The position numbers and the translations under genes were made by a program. Shown here piece by piece: positions 45,601 through 54,600 of a stretch of 64,000 nt of DNA; within the stretch, counting starts at the first letter, position 1; every line of letters starts with the position of its first letter. Source of the stretch: Leishmania mexicana MHOM/GT/2001/U1103 (Eukaryota; Euglenozoa; Kinetoplastea; Trypanosomatida; Trypanosomatidae); NCBI RefSeq assembly GCF_000234665.1, contig NC_018331.1, forward strand, positions 124,001 to 188,000, written 5' to 3'. The notes beneath the pieces were generated by a model. The model was not told where the DNA came from. It saw only the letters and a program-made list of their open reading frames with translations, and did no database searches.

Positions 45601-48600
45601 GCAGCGTGCGAAGCTGTGCCAGAACCCGGTGCGCAATGCGCAATCCATCCGAGAAACCGAGGAGGCCTTGAACGACCGAGCCGACGTGCTTGCGGCCGAG
45701 GCACTGAAGAACGACCGCATCTTCCTGGAGGCCGAGCCGGAGGGTGTGTCGCAGCGCCAGCTGCCGCTGGACCTAGACCAGACCTTCCGTTCGCTCGAGC
45801 TGAAGCGCGCGGCTCTGAAAAGCGCCCCGATCAAGGACGACCGTGCCATTCGCGCGGTGGAGGAGCAGATGAACGATCATTTGCGCAAAATGGCGAGGGA
45901 GGTGAAGATGGATGCCCGGCGTGACATGGAGCCGAACCCGCTCGGCATTCCGTTGGAGGACCTGAACCCCTACCTCGACGAGGACCCGCACTTCCACGAG
46001 CTCGAGGACATGTACCGCGACGCGAAGAACAACCCGACCAAGGCGAAGAAAGCGTCGCAGCTGCTTGACCAGATGAACGAGCGCGCGAAGGAGATATCGC
46101 AGGCGGTGCACGACATGGAGCGGCGCCCGCTGAACCAGGCCCCGAACGGCATTCCGCTGGAGACGCTGCCGCTCAATGAAGATCCCCTCTTCAACGCACT
46201 AGAGAACGAGGCGCGCGCGTTGCGCAAGGGGCCGAGCAGCGGAAAGAAGAGCGCCGAGAGGCTCGCCGACGTCGAAGATCGTCTGAACACGCGCGCCGAG
46301 GAGCTTGCCAACACGGCCCGTAAGCAGTATGTGGATGCCGCGCCGGAGGGTGTGCCGATGGAGTTGCTGAAGCTCGGCGAAGACCCCTCCTTCGTAAAGA
46401 CCGAGATGGAGTTGCGGCGGCTTGAGAAGAACCCCGTGGCGAATCGCCAGGGCATCAAGGACCTCAAGGACGAGCTCAACTCTATGGCTCGTGAGAAGGT
46501 GAAGCGACTGCTGCGGGGTGACCGCGGCTATCTCCCCCAGACGCCGGACGGGGTGGACCTCTGCCACCTCCCACTGGACACGGACCCCGTGTTCCACGAG
46601 CTGGAGACACGGCGTGCGAAGCTGAAGTCCGAGGACTCGCGCGCCAACCAGAAGGCGATTAGCGCACTCGAAGACCAGCTCAACGACCGCGCTCACGAGC
46701 TGGCGAAGGAGGTGAAGGAGGGTGAGGTGCGCGCTCTGGAGCCGGACCCGCACGGCATCCCGTACGCCGTGATTATTCCGCACAACGACGTCGAGTTCAA
46801 CAACCGCGCAAAGCACTTGCGCGAACTGAAAAGTGACTCGAAGCGCAACGCAGCAGCCATCAGGGAGACGTTGGATCGCATGAACGACCGCGGCGCCGAG
46901 CTTGCGGAAGCGCTGCTGAAGCAGGACCGCTCCTACCTGGAGCTGCAGATGGCTGCCGTGCCGCTCAAGTATCTGCCGTTGGACACCGACCCGCAGTTCA
47001 ACCGGATCGAGGTTGAGCGTGCGAAGCTCAAGGCCCGAGACCCTGTGAAGAACGCCAAGAAGATCCAAGAGCTCGAGGCTCAGCTGAACGAGAGGGCTAA
47101 CCTGCTCGCCGAGGCGCAGAAGCAGGAGGATCTCCGCGGGCTGGACCCTAAGCCAGAGGGGATCCCGCTCTATGTGATTGACCCGCACTCCGACGCGAAG
47201 TTTGCCGTGTTCCTGCCGCAGCTGCGCGACATGAAGGCGGATCCGAGGACGCGGCCGGAAGACCTGCAGCAGGTGGTGGACGCCATGAACGACCGCGCTC
47301 ACGAACTGGCTGGCGAGAAGCTGCGCGGCGACCGACTCACCTACCTGGAGGAAGAGCCGAAGGGTGTTCCGCTCGATCTGCTCTCGCTGGACACGGATCC
47401 GCAGTTCCACGAAATAGAGGCGCAGCGCGCCGTTCTCAAGGCGCAGGATCCGCGCCGCAATGCGGCCAAGATCAGGGACTTGGAGGATCGCCTGCGGGAG
47501 CGTTCGAACGAGTTGGCGGAACGGCAGCGCGCGAAGGACCTGGAGAACCTCGACCAGGTGCCAGAGGGACTGCCCATTACTCTGGTGAACCCACACGAAG
47601 ACCCAGCGTTCGCGAAGATGGTGAGCCACCACCGAGAGCTGGCGAAGGACTCGGAGAAGAATGCGGAGCTGCTGACGAAGCTGGAGGAGAAAATGAACGG
47701 CCGCGCTCACGAGCTGGCCAAGTTGATGCTTGGGAGCGACCATTCGTTCCTGGACCCTGCGCCGCAGGACGTCTCGCTCGAGGAGCTGCCGCTCGACACA
47801 GATCCAGAGTTCCACAGGCTGGAGGTGGAGCGAGCCAAGCTGAAGGCGCAGGACCCGCGCCGCAACGCCGCAAAGATCAAGGACATAGAGGGTCAAATGA
47901 ACAACCGCGCGCACGAGCTGGCACGTGAGCAGCTTGCTGAGGACCTTCGCGGTGTCGACCCGGCCCCGCGCGGCCTGCCGGTGGAGCTGCTGAACCCGCA
48001 CGCGGACTCCCAGTTCGCGGAGGCGGTAGAGCAGATCCGCACGCTGAAAAAGAGCCCCATCGCCGACCCGAAGGCGCAACAGGCGACGCTGGACAAGATG
48101 AACGACCTTGTGCGCGCTATGGCGGATGAGGCGATGGACCGCGATTACCTCGATCCTGAGCCGGATGGCGTGCCGCTTGCTGACCTGCCGCTCAGCAGCG
48201 ATCCGGAGTTCCACGAGATGGAGGTGGGGCGCGCCCGGCTGAAGCTGAGGGACCCGAAGCGCAACGCACGCGCCATTAAGGATCTCGAGCAGCGGCTCAA
48301 CGATTACGCGCACGAGCTGGCGAGGAGGCAGCTGGAGGAAGACCTCGCCGGCTGCGACCCTGAGCCTGAGGGAATCCCTCTGGCGCTGTTGAAGCCGACC
48401 GAGGACCCGAAGATTGGCGGCATGATCCCGCGGCTGCGCGCGCTGAAAAAGGACCCGAAGAAGAACGCCGAGGCGATCCGGAGTCTGGAGAACGAGATGA
48501 ACAACCGTGCCTACGAGCTGGCGCGTCAGTTGCTGGAGGGCGACCGCGGCTACCTCGAGCCGAATCCGGAGAATGTTGCGCTGGAGTTCCTGTCGCTAGA

Positions 48601-51600
48601 CAAGGATCCGGAGATCGCCGAGATGGAGGTGGAACGGGCGAAGCTCAAGGCACAGGACCCGCGGCGCAACCAGCGCCGCATCGCCGACCTCGAAGACAAG
48701 CTCAACGACCGCGCGGTGGAGCTGGCGGTGGCGAAGAAGGAGGAGGAACTAGCGCACTTCGCACCCCAGTACAACGGTATCGAGACGACGGCGATGAGGC
48801 CGCACGACGACCCTGAATTTGCGGCCCTTGTCGACCAGCTGCGGAAGCTGGAGAAGGCCAGCGCAGGTGCTTCCCCTGAGGTGCAGAAGGTGCTCAATGA
48901 TATGGATGCGCGCCTAGAGGTTCTGGCAAAGGAGACGGTGGAGGGTGACCTTTGGTTCCTGGACAAGGAGCCGGAGGGAATTCCGCTGGAGGAGGTAGCG
49001 GTGGAGCTGGACCCTATCTTCCAGCAACTGCGGCAGGAGCGCGCCAACCTCAAGGCAAAGGACCCGCGCAAGAGCAGCGACAAGGCCAAGAGCCTTGAAG
49101 ACCAGATGAGAAGCCGCGCGCACGAATTGGCCAAGCACCTCAAGGAGAGCGATTTTGATGGCGTCGACAAGAACCCGCTGGGCATTCCGCTGGAGCTGCT
49201 GCAGCCGCGTGAGGACCCGCAGGTGGCAAGGATTCTGCCGGAGCTGCGCCGCGCCAAGAAGAGCCTGCGCGATACCCAGAAGGCGCAGGGCCTGCTAAAC
49301 GAGCTAAATGAGCGCATCCACGAGCTGGCCAAGAATGCGCTGAGAGGGGATCGTCCGGGATACTTGGACCCGAACCCGGAGTGCGTGCCGCTGTCGGACC
49401 TGCCACTGGATACGGACGGCATCTACAGTGGTCTCGAGGTAGAACGCGTCAAGCTGGTGCTCAAGGACCTGGCCAAGAATGCGAAGCAGATCGAGGATCT
49501 CGAGGATCGCCTGAACGAGCGCGCGCACGATCTGGCGCAGCAGGTGCTCAAGGACGATCTGAAGAACGTTGACCCGAAGCCGCATGGCATTCCTATTGAA
49601 GCGGTGAGGCCACACAACAACGCGGACTTCCACAACCTGGCCACGCGCGCTCGCGAGCTCCGAAAGGATCCACGCCGCAATGCCGACAAGCTCGCCGCCA
49701 TTCAAGCGCAGATGAACGACTTGGCGAACCAGATGGCCGCGGAGATGCTCGGCAATGACCGTGGCTACCTCGACCCTGAGCCGGAAGGCGTGCCGCTGGA
49801 GATGGTGCTGCTCGACGAGGACCCAGAGTTCCACGAGATGGAGGTGCAGCGTGCAGTGCTGGTCGCGCAGGACCCGGTGAAAAATAGGCAGGCAATCGCC
49901 GACCTTGAGGGGCGGCTCAACGACTGCGCACACAAGCTTGCTGAGGCACAGAAGCGGGAGGACTTGCGTGGCCTGAACAACGCCCCTCTCGGTGTACCCG
50001 TGTCGCTGCTGAACCCTCATGACGACCCGCGCTTCGCCGCGAAGCTGCCGGAGCTGCGTGCGCAGAAGAAGGAAGGCGTGCCGCGCACCCAGTCGCGGCT
50101 GAACGACACGCAGGCGAAATTGGATGAGATTCTCGAGGAGCTCGCCGCCCAGTACCTTGAGCAGGATCGCGCGCAGTACCTGCACCCTACTCCAGAAGGC
50201 CTTCCGGTGTCGGCGCTCCCGTTGTACACGGACCCAGAGTTCCATGAGCTGGAGGCGGAGCGGCTGGACTTGATTAGCAAGAACCCGAAGGCCAATAAGG
50301 ATGCCATTAAGGACCTGGAGGCGGCGCTGAACGGGCGTGCCTGCGAACTGGCGCGGGAGCAGCGCAAGAGCGACCGTGGCTACCTCAACGCTGAGCCGCT
50401 CGGCATTCCGCTCGACGTGCTACCGCTCGACACGGACCGCCAGTTCAGTGACCTGGAGGCGAAGCGTGCGGCGCTGAAGACGAAGGATGCGGCCAGGAAT
50501 GCCGCCGCCATTCACGATCTGGAAGATCAACTGAACGACCGCGCGAACCAGCTCGCAGAGGACCAGATCACTGAGGACCTGCGCGCGGTCGATCCGACAC
50601 CGGAGGACATCCCGGTGCGGATGCTGAGGCCGCACGACGATCCCGAGTTCGCGCGGATGGTGAACGCGCTGCGCTTGCTCAAGGCGGACCCGTCGGCAGA
50701 CCCCAAGAAGGTGTCGGACCTGGAGCAGGACATGAACGACCGCGCGCACGAGTTGGCGGAGGAGTTGCTTGCGGGCGACCGCCCGATGTACCTCGACCCG
50801 AAGCCGGAGGGCATTGTGGTTGAGTCGCTGCCGCTCGACTCTGACCCGCTCTACCACCGGCTGGAGGTCGAGCGCGCGAAGCTGATGCTGCAGGACCCCA
50901 AGAAGAACCAGGCGAAGACTGCAGACCTCGAGAGTCGCCTCAACGACCGGGCGCATGAGCTGGCAAAGGAGCAGCGAGCGTGCGACCTGCAGGACTTGGA
51001 CGAGGCACCGCGCGGCATACCGGTGGAGCTGCTGAATCCGCATGAAGACGAGACGTTTGCGTCGCTCGCGTTGCAGCGCCGTGACCCGAACAATACGCTG
51101 AGGAAGGCGCTCGACATCGGCGGCACCAGCGTCGACGCGACGCGCGACATGCTGAACGAACGGCTAGACGAGATGGCGAAGCAGATGCTGGAGGGTGACC
51201 GCGACTACCTGGACCCCGATCCGGAGGGCGTGCCGCTGGGTGTGCTGCCGCTCAACGAGGACCCAGGGTTCCACGAGATGGAGGTGCAGCGTGCGGTGCT
51301 GAAGGCGAAGAACGCGAAGAAGAACGCGATGGCCATCAAAGACTTGGAGGACAAGCTGAACGACCGCGCTCACGACCTGGCGAGGGACGCGTTAAATGGC
51401 GACCGCGGCTACCTCGCCCCTGAGCCAAAGGGCGTGCCTCTGGAGTATCTGCCCCTGGACAAAGACCCGCAGTTCCACCAGATGGAGGTGGAGCGGGCCA
51501 AGCTGAAGGCGCAAGACCAGAAGAAGAATGCCAACAAGATCAAGGACCTAGAGGACAGGCTGAACGACCGCGCCGAGAAACTGGCGGAGGTGCAGAGGAA

Positions 51601-54600
51601 GGAGGATCTCCGCAATCTGGACGAGAAGCCGCGCGGCATTCCGCTGGAGTCGCTGAACCCGCACGATGATGCAGAGTTCGCGTCGCACTTGCCCGAGCTG
51701 CGTCGGCTGAAAACCGAGCAACCGAACCACCCCAAGATCAAGGACCTCCAGGCGAAGCTGGACAACCGCGCAGATGAGTTGGCCAAGGCCCAGATCGACC
51801 GCGACCGCGCCTTTCTAGATCCTGAACCGGAGGGCATCACGTTGGCCCAGCTGCCGCTTGACAGTGACAAGCCCTTCATGAACCTGGAGAAGCAGCTACG
51901 TCAGGCGAAACAGGACCTGAGGCGCAACGCGGACAAGATTGCTGACCTGCAGGACTGTATGAACAAGCGTGTGCACGAGCTAGCTCGCGACTTGCTCAAG
52001 GGTGACCGCGGTTACCTCAACCCCGAGCCGGAGAATGTGCCGATCGCCGATGTGCCGATCGACGCCGATGCGGTGTTCCGCGAGTTGGAGGCGCAGCGCG
52101 CGAAACTGAAGGAGGATCCGAAGCGCAATGCGGGCACGATCAAGGAGCTGGAGGATCAGCTGAACGACCGCGCGCACGAGCTGGCCAAGGCCCAAAAGGA
52201 GGCGACTCGTGCCTTTCTCAACCCCACCTCGCACCGCGTGCCGAAGGCGCTACTGCCGTTAGACGAGGATGCGGCGTTTGTAAAGATGGAGCAGCAGCTG
52301 CGGCGCCTCAACAAAGATCCGAAACGCAGCGCCAGCGCCATCGACAACCTCAAGGGCATGATGCAGGACCGTGCCGACGAGCTGGGAGAGAACTTGCTGA
52401 AGGGCGCCCGCGACACGTACCTCGACCCCAACCCGGAGGGCGTGCCAGTCGGCTATCTACCGCTGGACTCCGACCCGCAGTACACCCAGGCGGAGCTGCA
52501 GCGCACCGTTCTCAAGGCTCAGAACGCGAAGGGTAACGCAGACAAGATCGCCGATCTCGAAAAGGCGCTGAACGACCGGGCCGTTGAGCTCGCCAAGGAT
52601 CAGCGTCAGAAAGACCGCGCCTTCCTGGACCCGGAGCCGGAAGGCATTCCAATCGCCGACGTGCCACTAGGCGACGATCCGAATTTTCTGCGACTGGAGG
52701 ACTACCTACGCAAGCTCAAGAAGGACCCCAGGCGCAACGCCGACGCCATCGCCGACACACAAGAGAGCATGAACGACCGGGCCCACGAGCTGGCGAAGGG
52801 CGTGGTGGCCGAGGACCTCGCATGCTTGCCACGGGCGGCGTACCGTGGCATCCCGAGGGAGCACCTGAGCCTCCACACGTACCTGAAGTTCCGCGACGCG
52901 GCGAACCGGCGGCGCGACGGAAAGCGCCGCTGTCTGCCGACGACGGACATACAGCTCATCGAGGATGAGATGGACAGGATCGCCAGCGAAATCGCTGATG
53001 CCGTGATCGATAACGAGCGTGCCTTCCTGGATCCTGAGCCGGAAGGCATGGCCATCGCCGACATCCCACTCGATGCGGACAAGGAGTTCGCCGCCCTCGA
53101 AGCTGAGCGCCGGCGCCGCTCCAAGGACCCGCGTGTAGCAAAGCGCAACAAGGACGTCATCCGCGACTTGGAGGACAAGATGAGCGACCGCGCGCACCAG
53201 CTGGCGAAGGAGGAGTTCGCAAAGCAGCGCGACTTCTTGGATCAGGAACCGGAGGGCGTGCCGCTGGAGCGACTGCCGCTCGACACTGATCCGGACTTTA
53301 AGGACGCAGAGATTGCGCGCTACAAGGCCAAGAAGGACCCGAAGGCGGACCCGAAGAAGGTGGCGGCGTTAGAAAAGCGCATGAACGACCGAGCCCATGA
53401 GCTGGCCAAAGCCGAACTGGCGAAGGACCGCGCCTTCCTCGACCCTGAGCCGGAGGGCGTGCCACTTGCGGACCTTCCGCTCAGCGACGACCCGGAGTTC
53501 AACGAGCTGGCGAAGCAGCGTCAGGCGCTGAAGAACACCAGGAGGGGCCGCGACCCCGAGATGAAAGACCTGGAGGAGAGGATGAACGACCGTGTCCACG
53601 GCATCGCAAGGGAGTTCCTCAGCAAGAACCGCGGCTACCTCAACCCGGAGCCGCAGAATGTGCCCATCGCCGACATCCCTCTCAACCGCGACCCGATCTT
53701 CCGCGAAATGGAGAACGAGCTGATGAGGGCCCTGAAGGACCCACGCAGCAATGCGGGCAAGATTGCAGAGCTGCAGGATGACCTCAACAACCGCGCAGAC
53801 GACCTCGCGAAGGACCTGCGACGCAAAGAGCTTGCCAATCAGGAGCAGGAGCCTCTCGGCGTGCCGCTGGAGGAGCTGCCACTCAACTACGACCCGATCC
53901 TCAGCCCACTGGAACGCAAGCGCCGCGACATCAAGAAGAACCCGAAGCGAAATGCCGATGCGCTGCGTAACCTCGAACGGGAGATCGACGCGCGCATCCA
54001 CGACATCGCGCGCCAGTTTCTGGCGAAGGAGCGTGCTTTCCTGGACCAGGAGCCGGAGGGGGTGCAACTGGAGCGCCTGCCGCTGTCAGATGACAAGGAG
54101 TTTCACGAAATGGAGAAGGACCTGCGCGCGCTGAAGAAGCAGCCAGCAAAGAACAAAGACGCCATCGAGGATCTCGAGGAGCGCATGAACGACCGCGCAC
54201 ATGACTTGGCCAAGGACTATCTCGCGAAGGACCGCGACTACCTTGAGAAAGAGCCGCTCGGTGTGCCGGTGGCGGAGCTGCCGCTTAACGAGGACGTGAC
54301 CTTCCGCGATGTGGAAGAGAAGCGGCGGGCGCTGAAGAAGGATCCGCGTGGCAACGCAAAAGCAATCAAGGATCTGGAGGATCAGCTGAACGACCGCGCC
54401 GAGCAGCTGGCGCAGCAGAAGCTGGACAAGGAGCGCGCCTTCCTCGATCCCAAGCCGGAGGGCATTCTCCTAAAGGACATGCAGCTGGACAGGGACAAGG
54501 CGTTCAAGGATATGGAGCGGCAGCTGCGGCAGCTGCGCAAGGACCCGCGCAGGAACGCAAACGCGATCCGAGACATGGAGGACGACATGAACAAACGCGC

